NCBI RefSeq assembly: GCF_014805685.1
Contig: NC_060907.1
Coordinates: 62,001 to 126,000, forward strand
Length of the DNA stretch: 64,000 bases
Source of the DNA: Silurus meridionalis
Lineage: Eukaryota; Chordata; Actinopteri; Siluriformes; Siluridae
Direction: 5' to 3'
Positions 48,031 through 56,714 of the stretch are shown one piece after another. The translations under genes were made by a program, and so were the position numbers. Below the pieces are notes generated by a model that ran no database searches, had not been told where the DNA came from, and worked only from the letters and a program-made list of their open reading frames with translations. The stretch's first letter is position 1, and each line of letters begins with the position of its first letter.

Positions 48031-48863
48031 CTCATAAACATTTAAACTTACACTCACACACTTTTACATCCATCCATTACCTTTTCTGGTTCCCAGCTTC
48101 CATCATTTGAGTCCAGTAAAGAGGACAGCGTATCAATTATAGTAATGTTCCATTTGCTAATAGCATCAATAGATGCTACCCGAGACGTGGAACCTAGTAG
48201 TTGCAGCACATCATCATTAAGGCCTGATGGATAAATCTAGATATGCAAAAATTTAAAAATTTTATTATACCACCTGGCACACAATATCCAAAAGTTTATT
48301 TGGGTAAATCCAACATTCACACAAAGTCTGACTTTGAACTTATAACCCAAAAACAAACCTTGATTGAGAGATTATTCATTTTGCAAACATATAGCATGCA
48401 AGAATCATATTTAAACACACACTGCAAAAAATAACAGAATACTATGGTAGAAAAGCACAAACAACCTTGTATTTCTCATAATACCTGGTTTAACTTGTTC
48501 AGAATGACATTCTGGAGGCTGGTGTCCACCACTTTCTCAGTAATGGCTGCCAGGTTGTCCTGTAGGACATCGATGTCCAGATACAGATCAAACAGCGTGG
48601 AGTTAAAGCCGTAAGGAAACGATGTATCTGCAATTGTTGCTGCTGTGATCTTGCTCACTGTTAGACACAGAAGGTTTAGAGTTACTCAGTAATGGACAGA
48701 ATCTAAAACCTGTCCATGTACCTTAATGTGTACCATTACCTGTAGTGCTTTCTGAGTTGCATTCTGTAAAGAATGCACTTAGTTTCTTTATTGGGAGCTT
48801 CTGCTTCCTCAGGACTGAAAGAACTTTCCTTTTTACATTCTATAAACAATGCACACATACACA

Positions 48864-48922
<59 letters not shown>

Positions 48923-50422
48923 AAACACACATTCAATTAGTCCAGATAGTATAACACTGGGTTAATAAATCAATCAAAATCATAAATGCAAAGCTGAACA
49001 TGTTTACATACAAAGCTAAGCTTGTTGCAGAGGTCTGATTTGAAATAAACAGCCAGCATGCCGAGTTGTTCCACGGTCTGCTCATTCCATGTTGATGGAT
49101 TACTGATTAAATAAAAATAATGTCAAAGATATAATACTAATAATATAATACAAATACAAACACACATTATTTATTTTGTTTCATGACCTTTTTAGGCTTT
49201 TCAATTTAAATGTTAAAATGTGATTTTTCTTTTCTACAACTCTACCACATATATAAAAGATATGTGCTAATGCACAAGATGTTCTGTCTTACCCATAAGT
49301 AGTGTTTCCACTGAGCAGCAGTGACTGTATAGCAGTGATCTGAGAATCAGAAAGATCTTCACAGTTCTTTAGTTTTTCCAAAATGAGAGGGTCAGAGTTC
49401 TGAATGTAGGAGAATTCCAGTGTGCAGGCCATATTCCCAAGAACATCCACCTGATCCCCGGTCAGGCTCACACCAGATATACCCTACAGCATCACAAACC
49501 ATAAAGTAGTGTCACACAGAATCTCTAAAAATGGGGGACTTGTGAGGAATCCAATATTTTGTTTCAAAATATTTGTCTTTTATATGAACTTGAACATTTT
49601 TTCTAATAAATTAACCCGATTATATGTTCTTGATAGATCACAAAACACTTATGGAAGGGAATTTGCTGATTGCAATAGATGAATATTTCAACACTGGAAG
49701 TTCACGAGACACAAATCGAATGTAACATTTGGTGCAATTTAGTGATAGGTTTTCCAAGATTTAATTGCTAAGAATGAATGTGTTGGGCTGTAAACATGTT
49801 ACTGTGTATGTATTACCAGGCAGTCCTTTGCATTGTTGAACAGGTTGGTCATTTTGTCAAGGACAGGAGAAACAACATAGAAATCTGCTTTGCCCAGGGC
49901 ACTGAAATATGACTGGCAGTTCACCTTCGGTATCTTCTCATAGCTACAACACACGGATAGCAAACAACCCACAATCTTAATTTCAGACACATGAAACCAT
50001 CAAGTGGGAATGCAGGAGACATGTGTATTATCTTTTATAGTCAGTATTTTGTGTGTGTGAAAGTGTTCCACACCTGTAGTACAGTAGCAGGTCAGAGGGG
50101 ACATCAGTAAAGTTAACAAATGGATCTTGTTTTACGTAGTTGTACATGCAGATCAGCTGAAACACAGAATGCATTGTGATTGTGTAGTTTCTCGTTTACT
50201 AGTCAAGGTTTGGGTCCACATGCTGTCTCTGTCTCAGGCTTTGTGCAGAATGTGAAAGAATATCAGAGTGTATCTACCTGAGCCTCTTCCAGGACAACCT
50301 TGTCTCTGTCTGCACGTGGTCTACAGGCTTTCACTAGATCTTTGGCTTTTGTATTGGCAGAGTCTGAACTGAACCACAGGAGAATCCCTGCAGTACTGAT
50401 GGTGACAGACTGTGGGGAGAAA

Positions 50423-50480
<58 letters not shown>

Positions 50481-50558
50481 CAAACACAGACACACACTCA
50501 ATGACTAGTTTATTGACCAAATTGCAATCTTAGCAAGTCAGGTTGTGTGTGAGTGTCT

Positions 50559-50630
<72 letters not shown>

Positions 50631-52225
50631 CTGTGTGTTTCTAACTCACTCTTCTGGATTATCACTGGCACTTGCCACTGCACCAAACAGCATCATAGCC
50701 TGGTAGGAATGAAAGACAAATCATTGCATTTATGGGAATACCAGTATAAAAAAGTGATTTACAAAGTGGGTCTGTTCAGTTACCTGTTCATGACTCCAGC
50801 TTTTGTTATTGATGAGTGAAATTTCCACAGAGCTCAGTGATGTCAATAGAACAAGCGGAATATACATCACCAGTGCATCTGGAACATTCTGTATCACTTC
50901 AGTTTGGTCTACAGAGATTACCTGGAAAAAAAGTGTTGGAGCAGACTTCAACATCAACAAACTATTGATTCCATACAATTACAAAGCTGTATAGGAGACA
51001 GTCACAGAAATGTACATAACAGTAATGTGTTTGTGTGTATGCATGCGTGTATGTGTGTGTGCTTGTGTAAAAAGAGTGTATACCTTTTGGACAAATGTCT
51101 CTTGCAGAATAACTGGTGCTGATAAAATGTTATTGATGAACGTTACATTTTGTGATAAAGACATAATCTGAGAAGATGGGAGGATGGAGATGGTTGCAGA
51201 AGGAACACCACCAATAAGTGTTCCCAGTGACAAGACTGAGGAGGCACTGTCGATCTGTGAGATAATACATAAAAGAAATCATTCTGATATTTCCACATGA
51301 ACGCAACAAGAGAATGTTTAAATTACAGGACTTTGAGAAATAGCGTGTAATTAGTTAATATATCAAAAGGAAATACAATTTTGTTCTTCACAGGTTGATT
51401 TTGTGAAATAGCTTCAACTTGATGTGATTTCATTTCCAGCAGCATAGACTGTCATTCCTGACAATTTTGCAATGTACACTCACATTAAAGCCTGAACTAA
51501 TGATGCTCTGGATGAGGGCATTCAATTGGCCCTGGTCCCAGCCACTGATGATACTGAGTGTAGACAGTGTAGTGTTTAACACATTGGAGGGGGCAGAGTT
51601 TATCTGGCCCACAGTCAGGCCCACGCACTGGCTACCCAACTTTTGGATGGCATCTGTTGTTATATTGGGGAACTTTGCTACCAGCACCGCTGTAACCTGA
51701 AAAGAGAAGAGGATTATAGATAACGGGTACTGCTACACTAGCTGATTAGTAAACAGGCAGAGACTTATTTATTGATCACCTCTGGATTAAATTCTGTACA
51801 GAAGTTGTTGATCTTAGTGAGGATGGTCTGAATGTCTGCATCTCCAAGAGGAACAAACATGGAGGAAGGACTTTGACACAGCAGCTCAGGTGGCAATCTA
51901 TAAGAACACAAATACGCTTTTAGAATGCTTTATACAAGGCTGGATGAAGAAATAGAAGAAGTAGTTGATAATGTGTAGAGTCTAGTGTTACCTGAGTGGG
52001 CTGAAGTCAGGATTCTGGAGGTACAACTCTCTTGTGTAGTACTGCAGGACACTGGCTGAAATGTTTGCATTGTTGAACAACTGAAGATTTTCAGAGTTCT
52101 TCAGGAACACACTTGACTAAAGAACATAATAAACCACACATTAATACGTCACTATGAGTGTGTGTTGCAGGATGTATTTAGCTGATATCGGTCCAAATTA
52201 CTAAAATAGATAATTACACGTATGC

Positions 52226-52294
<69 letters not shown>

Positions 52295-53285
52295 TGTGTG
52301 CTACCATGTTTCCTGATAGGAATAATTGAAGATCAGTGAGGGTGATGAAGGTGATGAAGAATCCGATATTATCGACAAACCAGGCAGTGGAGTTCAGAAG
52401 AGGATCTGAAGAGTTATAGCAGCGAGGGCTGCCATCTGCAAATTACACATAAACATAGTTTTGTTGAGACACACATATTGTACATACACATGTACCGGAA
52501 ACAAAAGTGAAGTACATTTAATCAGAGAGAAAGAGAGAGGGATAGAAAACAGAAGAAAAGAGTTTATACTTACTGCCGCTGCTTAAATACTCTTTAATAG
52601 AGCTGTACACATCAGCTGGGGTGAAATCAGCTGCAGCAAAGGTGTAGTTGTCCCCTAGGATGGACACCCTGCTCACAAACACACATATAGAGGAAATGTT
52701 TTACTAGGGATACTTGTTTTTTAAGCCAACAGACAAAGGTCTGTGTTTGTGCTGAGAACCCTGTGTAATGCTGAATGCAACAAAGACTCACAGTTTCCTG
52801 TATGACAGACAAGAGGCACCACTGAGCTGGGTGGAGCTGATGAGCTGAGAGCTGAGGTAGGGCAGGTAGTGAAGCAGTGTGACATTAAACCACTGTTCTA
52901 CATCAGCCTGAGATGAGGCACTAAGTGCACGAGGCCACACACACTCTAATGTTCGGCTGGCCAGAGCTGAGGACAAAACAGGCTCCTGTAAAGAGATACA
53001 GGGATTACTCTATCTGTTAATATAACAAAAAAGTAAGCAACATGCATGGGCAACAGCAAAAGTGAAATGAAGAAAATACCATCTCCAGGTACTGAGTGGT
53101 TCTGTTGTAATTATCAAGTAGTGTGCAGAGTTCAGAACCATTAATCACTGGGTTTGTGCTGTTCAGATACTTGCTGAATTCTTCTGTTGAGATGGAGCTC
53201 AAAATCTAGAGGGCACAGAGGAGGGACACCACACTCATTACAGAGGAAGGAGTGGTTAACTTACTGTTTACTACGAAAACTGTTA
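9414..53285 (-). CDS. Giant modular mesothelin-superfamily gene with mucin-like linker (5' and 3' incomplete)
   Basis: This locus is read from right to left. About 84 exons bounded by GT-AG sites form three tandem modules of a helical-repeat, N-glycosylation-rich ectodomain. The most telling blocks are [58 protein letters not shown] and [10 protein letters not shown], which recall mesothelin, stereocilin and otoancorin. Family members are extracellular, often GPI-anchored, and act in cell adhesion or in extracellular matrices. A complete module is about 1,450 residues. No signal peptide or C-terminal anchor was found. Frame breaks exist in modules 1 and 2 and in the mucin exon. Assignment to the superfamily is by motif recognition. 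A single transcript across all modules is an inference from the continuous phases at the module borders. Confidence 0.72.
9690..9790 (-). repeat. CR1/Rex1-like 3' tail, antisense
   Basis: It contains ATGGCATTTGGCAG followed by ATCCAGAGCGA, the reverse of the tail seen at 6.9 kb. It lies in the intron before the last recognised exon. Confidence 0.5.
9838..10360 (+). pseudogene. RTE-like LINE 3' fragment
   Basis: Degraded coding sequence resembles the C-terminal part of the element at 15.3-19.9 kb. It includes a VVRPAMLY block near 9,930, then [18 protein letters not shown] and [14 protein letters not shown] (about 10,035-10,160). It lies in an intron, opposite in strand to the host gene. The RTE label is from resemblance to CFDP2-type ORFs and is not certain. 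Confidence 0.6.
10820..11330 (+). repeat. Possible solo LTR
   Basis: The stretch has a TATAAATA box near 10,840, a pyrimidine-rich leader after it, and a layout like fish gypsy LTRs. I could not identify clear TG...CA ends or a target duplication, so this is tentative. Confidence 0.3.
11690..11756 (+). repeat. CR1/Rex1-like 3' tail
   Basis: It contains GCACTTTTGTAAG-like sequence, GGATAAGGGCATCTGCC and an AATGG-rich end, as in other such tails in the window. Confidence 0.45.
12456..12569. repeat. (CT)n and (CA)n microsatellites
   Basis: A (CT)n run at 12,456-12,484 is followed by (CA)n at 12,498-12,569, in the intron between exons 27 and 28 of module 3. Confidence 0.95.
13755..14250. repeat. 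Tc1-family dispersed DNA element fragment
   Basis: It contains TTGCCCAATATTGTTTAGGC, an AAGACCTCTAAAGGTGT block, and later TTCACCAGCTATCCTTCCTT. By recall these blocks belong to the same fish Tc1-like family as the element at 35.1-35.7 kb. It lies in an intron of module 3. Confidence 0.5.
15085..15360 (+). repeat. Dispersed teleost repeat, fragment
   Basis: It starts TTTATTTCTATAGCGCTTTT and continues CAATGGACATTATCTCAAAG, matching the head of the repeat at 7.14 kb. It directly precedes the LINE at 15.36 kb. Confidence 0.55.
15775..15935 (+). repeat. Short insertion with ACAATAAAAGC tail
   Basis: A unit ending TGACAATAAAAGCTTTTTGA, preceded by GTTCTGGAGGAATGTTGT, interrupts the RTE-like LINE. 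Similar short elements are common in fish. It could be a SINE or a LINE tail. Confidence 0.45.
17283..19588 (+). mobile_element. L2-like LINE nested in the RTE-like LINE
   Basis: The element shows an endonuclease block ([14 protein letters not shown] near 17,340), then RT blocks: [19 protein letters not shown] (about 18,260), [16 protein letters not shown] (about 18,465), [19 protein letters not shown] (about 18,625) and the catalytic YADDTQIY (about 18,725). Its end carries [14 protein letters not shown] and [15 protein letters not shown]. The 3' tail has the AGCGCTTTGAGAAACTT and GGCGCTATACAAAATAAA signals typical of L2-type fish elements. Frameshifts at about 18,535 and 18,955 make it non-functional. 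Confidence 0.8.
20790..21135 (+). pseudogene. Tc1-like transposase relic
   Basis: A degraded transposase middle section is visible in nucleotide blocks such as AAAACTGTCCTTTGGTATGA and GTGTGGTTCCCACTGTGAAG, as in fish Tc1 transposases around the catalytic Asp. Stops interrupt all frames. It lies in the intron between exons 20 and 21 of module 3. Confidence 0.55.
21180..21660 (+). pseudogene. Pogo/Tigger-like transposase N-terminus relic
   Basis: A frame from 21,235 reads [20 protein letters not shown], then [16 protein letters not shown], which resembles the psq-type helix-turn-helix at the start of Tigger/CENP-B-like transposases. The end near 21,640 carries GAGGTACTACTGTA, like Tigger terminal repeats. 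Only the N-terminus remains. Confidence 0.55.
22125..22196. repeat. (CA)n microsatellite next to exon 20
   Basis: The tract lies about 13 bp from the acceptor of exon 20 of module 3, on the intron side. The equivalent acceptors in modules 1 and 2 also have such a tract. Confidence 0.95.
23225..24485 (+). mobile_element. LINE (jockey/CR1-like) nested in the mariner-like element
   Basis: It encodes a broken endonuclease ([20 protein letters not shown] near 23,570, [20 protein letters not shown] near 23,715, then [15 protein letters not shown] near 23,925) and the start of an RT ([20 protein letters not shown] near 24,340, [10 protein letters not shown] near 24,415). It stops at the start of the RT. 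A dispersed repeat interrupts the endonuclease. Confidence 0.7.
23838..23925 (-). repeat. Dispersed teleost repeat head, inserted in LINE
   Basis: The inverted head (AAAGCTGCTTTGAGACAATG, then AAAAGCGCTTTACAAATAAA) splits the LINE endonuclease coding sequence. Confidence 0.6.
26893..26959. repeat. (AT)n microsatellite
   Basis: A pure (AT)n tract in the intron between exons 13 and 14 of module 3. It lies near the left limit of the block that is nearly identical to module 2. Confidence 0.95.
27011..29790. repeat. Near-identical block, module 3 copy
   Basis: Exons 4-13, part of exon 3 and all introns between them match 41,337-44,100 almost base for base. To either side the two modules are clearly diverged. 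Visible differences inside are short indels and microsatellite length. Confidence 0.85.
28318..28376. repeat. (CA)n tract forming the donor of exon 8
   Basis: On the gene strand, exon 8 ends CCAAG and the intron starts directly in (GT)n, so the donor is part of the microsatellite. The module 2 copy (42,640-42,687) is shorter. Confidence 0.9.
30502..34770 (-). CDS. Mucin-like Ser/Thr/Asn repeat exon (module 2, exon 31)
   Basis: The exon starts like its counterparts in modules 1 and 3 ([10 protein letters not shown], then SWVSQQ) and ends like module 1 (NPCQNVDR beside NPCYGVNR). Between these lies about 1,300 residues of tandem repeats. The unit is about 30 residues, for example [20 protein letters not shown], and differs in three alternating versions that give a 270-bp period. 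Longer periods of about 0.9 and 1.17 kb are visible from a spaced block containing [11 protein letters not shown]. Such Ser/Thr-rich tracts are normally heavily O-glycosylated, and many Asn-X-Ser/Thr sites are also present. Two 1-nt losses near 32,396 and 32,422 break the frame. Restoring both gives a length that matches the phase needed by the next exon. Confidence 0.75.
30502..44681 (-). CDS. Mesothelin-like module 2 (31 exons) ending in the mucin exon
   Basis: Exons, 5' to 3': 44597-44681, 44359-44503, 44066-44274, 43862-43965, 43579-43697, 43224-43399, 42904-43107, 42688-42788, 42295-42478, 42110-42235, 41824-42015, 41606-41700, 41337-41467, 41026-41150, 40814-40931, 40518-40730, 40118-40288, 39816-39953, 39682-39731, 39323-39455, 39119-39201, 38862-38988, 38338-38528, 38059-38149, 37781-37880, 37526-37698, 37121-37276, 36289-36422, 36033-36166, 34903-34997, 30502-34770. 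Compared with module 3, exons 2, 6, 7 and 11 are 2, 1, 2 and 2 nt short, each breaking the frame. Exons 12 to 30 keep frame throughout. Blocks such as [17 protein letters not shown] and GLTVGQI are shared by all modules. Confidence 0.68.
35137..35674 (-). mobile_element. Internally deleted Tc1-like transposon
   Basis: The end GATCAGGAATAACATTATAA at 35,137 is inverted at 35,649-35,674. The minus strand near the left end reads [18 protein letters not shown], the usual C-terminus of this fish transposase. An internal copy of the end (ATAATGTTATGCCTGATAGG near 35,466) shows that the right-hand part is a second, rearranged piece. It lies in the intron between exons 29 and 30 of module 2. Confidence 0.65.
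36500..36580 (+). repeat. CR1/Rex1-like 3' tail
   Basis: It contains TTGCTCTGGAATAGGCATTT followed by GCCAAATGTCATAAATG. The module 1 counterpart is at 47,455-47,540. Confidence 0.45.
36590..36960. repeat. Intronic minisatellite with GGATCACAGATG core
   Basis: Units combining TATATAGGGTCACAGATGGT and TATAAAGGATCACAGATG repeat about every 30-33 bp, with CT-rich spacers. It lies in the intron between exons 27 and 28 of module 2 and differs in unit content from the module 1 copy at 47,570-47,930. Confidence 0.75.
37905..37962. repeat. (CA)n microsatellite
   Basis: Long CA tract in the intron between exons 24 and 25 of module 2. The module 1 copy is at about 48,868-48,914 and is shorter with CG interruptions. 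Confidence 0.95.
39473..39660. repeat. (CA)n, (GT)n and (GA)n microsatellites
   Basis: Three tracts (about 39,473-39,510, 39,601-39,619 and 39,620-39,660) flank the exon 19-20 intron. The equivalent tracts in module 1 are at 50,428-50,477 and 50,566-50,628 and differ in length. Confidence 0.95.
41262..41324. repeat. (TG)n microsatellite at module 2 conversion border
   Basis: It lies next to exon 13 of module 2 and coincides with the edge of the block shared with module 3. The module 1 copy (52,226-52,294) is longer. Confidence 0.95.
41337..44100. repeat. Near-identical block, module 2 copy
   Basis: This is the partner of 27,011-29,790. The upper limit lies inside exon 3, where the two modules change from near identity to clear divergence. 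Confidence 0.85.
44778..53285 (-). CDS. Mesothelin-like module 1 (exons 10-31; exon 9 truncated)
   Basis: Exons, 5' to 3': 53080-53205, 52792-52985, 52574-52668, 52305-52435, 51992-52116, 51780-51897, 51484-51696, 51084-51254, 50784-50921, 50650-50699, 50278-50409, 50074-50156, 49817-49943, 49293-49483, 49012-49102, 48740-48839, 48485-48657, 48081-48236, 47241-47374, 47008-47141, 45048-45142, 44778-44947. A remnant of exon 9 (53,265-53,285) is cut off where homology to module 2 ends. Exon lengths match module 2 except 50278-50409, which is 1 nt short (a four-T run where module 2 has five) and so shifts the frame. The last exon ends NRNPCYGVN before an AG phase-2 donor that joins module 2 in frame. 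Confidence 0.68.
45160..45200. repeat. (CA)n microsatellite
   Basis: CA tract just upstream of exon 30 of module 1 on the gene strand. Confidence 0.95.
45230..46885 (+). mobile_element. Degenerate Ty3/gypsy-type LTR retrotransposon
   Basis: An LTR-like leader (45,230-45,560) is followed by gag-like sequence ([20 protein letters not shown] near 45,635 and [16 protein letters not shown] near 46,100). RT fragments follow ([20 protein letters not shown] near 46,535, [20 protein letters not shown] near 46,625, [19 protein letters not shown] near 46,742). The last 50 bp resemble the end of the leader, suggesting the remnant of a 3' LTR. A piece of the dispersed repeat sits at 45,846-45,935. Much of pol is missing. 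It lies in the intron between exons 29 and 30 of module 1, opposite in strand to the gene. Confidence 0.72.
46886..46922. repeat. (GT)n microsatellite
   Basis: GT tract directly after the gypsy remnant. Confidence 0.95.
47364..53285. repeat. Recent intragenic duplication, module 1 copy
   Basis: This is the partner of 36,411-42,316. The right edge falls inside exon 9. After ACTGTTA the sequence changes to unrelated DNA. Confidence 0.88.
47570..47930. repeat. Intronic minisatellite, module 1 copy
   Basis: This copy has the same GGATCACAGATG-type units as 36,590-36,960 but with units lost and one altered unit (ACAGATGATTTTTTTCAC). Confidence 0.75.
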
Positions 53286-53999
53286 ATAAAATTCATCCCC
53301 TCGACACAGACACTTATGGCAACAATAACAAGAACAAGAGTGCCACACTTTTAAAATGAATGCTAATAAAACTGTTATTAAGAGCACCAGTGTAAATATC
53401 ACCAGCACAAAAATAAACATTTGTAATTAATAACAGTTCTAACAGTTTTTAACATCCTAGCTACAACTCTGTATTGACATTTGTTACACTTTAAAGTCTT
53501 ATGTCCAGGTGTATCAATGTATCTCTGCCCTAATGTTGTCTATTACTTTTTGGTATCAAAATGATCTGCTCTCTATTTCTTAAACAATGACTGTAAAAAT
53601 ACTGTACTGCTTTTAATACACTTTAGATAAAACATCAGTTCTCCAGACCAGCCATAATCATGCAAGCAGAGTTTTTTCCCTCTCAAAAGTTTATGCCTTG
53701 TAATGGCCATTTCACCAAAGATGGGTGTGGCTAGGGGACCTTCAAATGTCTTGAACCTCCACCAATTATCGCTTAAACCCTCCTTTGAGACAGGACTCAA
53801 ACCCTTTGAGACAGATCTTCTGGCAGCTTTACCACATTCGGACTCTTTTTCAGCGACAAAGCTAATGCTTTGGAACCATTTAGTAACTATCTAAATGTGT
53901 GTTTAGGTTCGAGCCCCTTTATTAAGGTGAATTTTAATTCCTTGACGATTCTAACTAGGTTGTGGTCAATTTGATGTTAAACTTGCCATGGAAACCATT
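53286..53999. other. Unrecognised sequence upstream of the truncated module
   Basis: About 700 bp with no recognisable exon or transposon. A short plus-strand frame (53,703-53,894) looks like chance. Confidence 0.4.
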
Positions 54000-54410
54000 G
54001 CAACACCTCCAGAAAACCCTGCCTGTGAACACAAATTTATGCAAAGCTCTACTATGAAAGAAGACACCAGATATAAACATGTTACAGAGATTCCACCACT
54101 TTGTGTCTAATGCTTATTCAATGAGCACCAAGCTGCATCTTTGATTTAATGGGAGTGCCTTTGTGCCTATGGAATGTGCCAGTAACATCATGAACATTTA
54201 GAAAGGCTCTGTCAATGCTGAAAGATATTCACGGGTTTTAGAGTAACATATGCGTCCAACCAGATGTCTTTTTAAGGGACTTTTGAACAGCTAGAATCCT
54301 GTATCAAACATGAATGGCGCAACATTCCTCTCCCAAAACCCCAGCAAATGGACTTCTCAGTTCCCAAATGTATATGGACTGTTGTTAAAAGAAGAGGAGT
54401 GCCATTGCTA
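54000..54410 (+). pseudogene. Tc1/mariner-like transposase relic
   Basis: The plus strand resembles the C-terminal half of the transposase whose reverse is at 62.98-63.4 kb. Corresponding parts include AAAGGCTCTGTCAATGCTGA, AACATATGCGTCCAACCAGA and GTTAAAAGAAGAGGAGTGCC. Stops interrupt all frames. Confidence 0.6.
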
Positions 54411-56450
54411 AGCTAGATCTGGCTTGGCAGGCCAGTAAACAGAAAGTCCCTCCATCCAGTAAATCCGATGTGTGCTTGCTTCAGCCTATTTTACAACCTC
54501 TGCATCGAGGTCTGCCGTTTTTTCCGGACCTGCACACCAAGCTGTCCAGGTCCTGGGCGAAGCCTTATTCGGGCCACCTTTTAGTCCTAAATTTGCGTTA
54601 TATGCTAACGTGATGGAACTGAAAGAACGTGGTTATGGGTCAGTGCCCTGAGTTAAAGAGATGCTGGCTAGCTATCTCTCCAAGAGTATCGCATTGACCC
54701 CAACATTTCCCACTAAGCCCCTGTGTAACAAGTCAGCACTGGTGGCTAAGGCTTTCACCTCAGCAGGACAAGCTGCTGTGTGCAGAGTTACAGGCATATC
54801 AGGCTGACCTGCTGCGGGAGATAGACATAGGAGGCATCTCGGGCGGCCAGAAGTCCAGGAGCACCAACGTATGGCAGAACTAGCTCTTAGGGCAACTAAA
54901 GAGACCACTTCGGCCATTGGCCGGTCTATGGTCATCCTAGCCTCCATGAAGAGGCACCTGTGGCTTACCCTTTCAAAACTTTCCGATAAGGACAGTGCCA
55001 ACTGGTCTATTTGACAACTCCGCAAATATGGTAGTCGACAGACATGTCTAGGTGGGTCCTGGGTACTGTAGACAGAGGCTATACAATTCAGTTCGGGTCT
55101 CATCTGCCCCAGTTTGATGGAGACAAATGTATTCATGTATCCATCTTCCTTCTCACAGGAAGGTTCCGAAGTTCCCGGCGTTTCGGGACCGAAGTGTACC
55201 AATATCGGGTAATTCCGTTTGGTCTTGCCTTCTCACCCGCACCTTCACGAAGGCATCCATATCCACATATGAGACCCTTTCCTTGGTGGCTCAGGACCTG
55301 AGGGTTCTCTCGGAGGGACAATCCGCTCCATATAATCAAGGTCAGCAGTGAGCCCTATGTGCCTTAGATGTATGGAGAGATCGCGGGTTCCTATCTCAAG
55401 GCACCGTGTTGGGAGTTCCTGGTTGTCGCATAATGCTTACGACGAATGCATCCCTCACAGAGTTGGGAGCTGTAATGAGTGGTCACTCCGATCAAGTTCT
55501 ATGGGAAGGGCGCCATATGCTGTGGCACATCAATTGCCTAGAGATGCTGGCCATGCTTCTAATATGCTCGAACAACACCTCAGTGGTCTCTTACATCAAC
55601 CACCAGGGAGGTCTGCGCTCAAGCCTCATATACAAGCTGGCATGTCAGATCCTCCTGTAGCTCTCCTTGAGCGCAGCATATATACCAGGCCATCTGAATG
55701 AAGCAGCAGACGCCCTTTCAAGACAAGGACTGAGGCCCAGGAAATGCCAGCTCCACTCTCAAGTGGTGGAGCAGATCTAGGAGAGATTTGGAAGGGCCCA
55801 GTTAGGCCTGTTTGTGACTCAAGAGATGTTGCACTGTCCTTTCTGGTTTTCCTTACACCTCCAGCCCCTCAAGGGTTGAACGCCTTGGCTTGGCCGAGAG
55901 CTATCTGCTCACGCTGTTTCAGGCAGTTATGGAGAGTTTGCTGGGATGCAGGCCATCTCCTCCTGGTGGCCCAGTGGTGGCCGGGCAGACCATGGTTTGT
56001 GGACTTAGTGGCCCTTCTCAAACACCATCCCTGGGAGATTTCTCTCAGGAGGGAACGTTTCTTTCAGGCAGGGGGCACAACAATTTTCCCCTGCCCAGAG
56101 TTGTGGAGGCTGTGGCTGTGGACCCTGAGGGGACACAGCTCAAAGAGTCTGTCTCCACCGAGGTGGTAGAGACCATCCTCCAACCCAAAGCTCCCTCCAT
56201 GAGGAACCACTGCAAACACTGGACATTTACATCCACAGGATGAGTTTGTGGAGGAAGTTGGAACAACTGTTCATCTGCCAAAGCCCTCCTAGGAGAGGCC
56301 TCCCTGCAAACAAGCAGATGCTTAGCAGGTGGATTACTGATGCTATTGCATCCTCCTATGGTCCTCTGGTCACCCTGAACCCTTCAGAGCACACTCAACG
56401 CAGTGTCTCGTTCCTTCAGGGAACCAGGGTTACATATGTAACCTAACGAT
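54411..56450 (+). mobile_element. DIRS relic (gag, RNase H and recombinase pieces)
   Basis: It contains a gag-like start (GCTAAGCTAGATCTGGCTTG, as at 1,710), an RT segment (YQYRVIPFGLAFSPAPSR near 55,200), and RNase H-like sequence (GVPGCRIMLTTNASLTELG near 55,410, HINCLEMLAMLLICSNNTS near 55,530, SYINHQGGLRSS near 55,590). Recombinase scraps lie near 56,235. The end near 56,420 has GGGTTACATATGTAACC. Internal parts of RT are deleted. Confidence 0.75.
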
Positions 56451-56474
56451 GTTTCAATTTTTTTATATTTTGAA

Positions 56475-56560
56475 TATATATGTAATATATTTCTATGTTC
56501 TATTGGGAAAAAATATGGATTTATGAGATTTGCAAATAATCACATTCTGTTTTCATTTAC
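56475..56560 (+). repeat. Mariner-like element tail
   Basis: It contains TTCTATGTTCTATTGGGAAA and ATGAGATTTGCAAATAATCA, matching the tail at 24.5 kb. Confidence 0.5.
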
Positions 56561-56685
56561 ATTTCTTTTTATGTATAAGAATTTTTCATTTATAAGCACA
56601 GCATATTACACATATATATTACATATATATACATATATATTTTTTGTATTATTTTGTCATTTCCATTTCCAGAGAGTGTTCTTAC

Positions 56686-56714
56686 CTGTGTAGTTGTCTG
56701 AGCTGTGCAATATC
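56686..56714 (-). other. Possible 29-bp 5' exon
   Basis: On the minus strand a pyrimidine-rich tract ending CTGCTTGTCAG precedes 29 bp that end ACTACACAG before GTAAGAAC. Both splice signals are good. It has no ATG. It could be an untranslated exon of the modular gene or a chance pair of sites. Confidence 0.35.
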
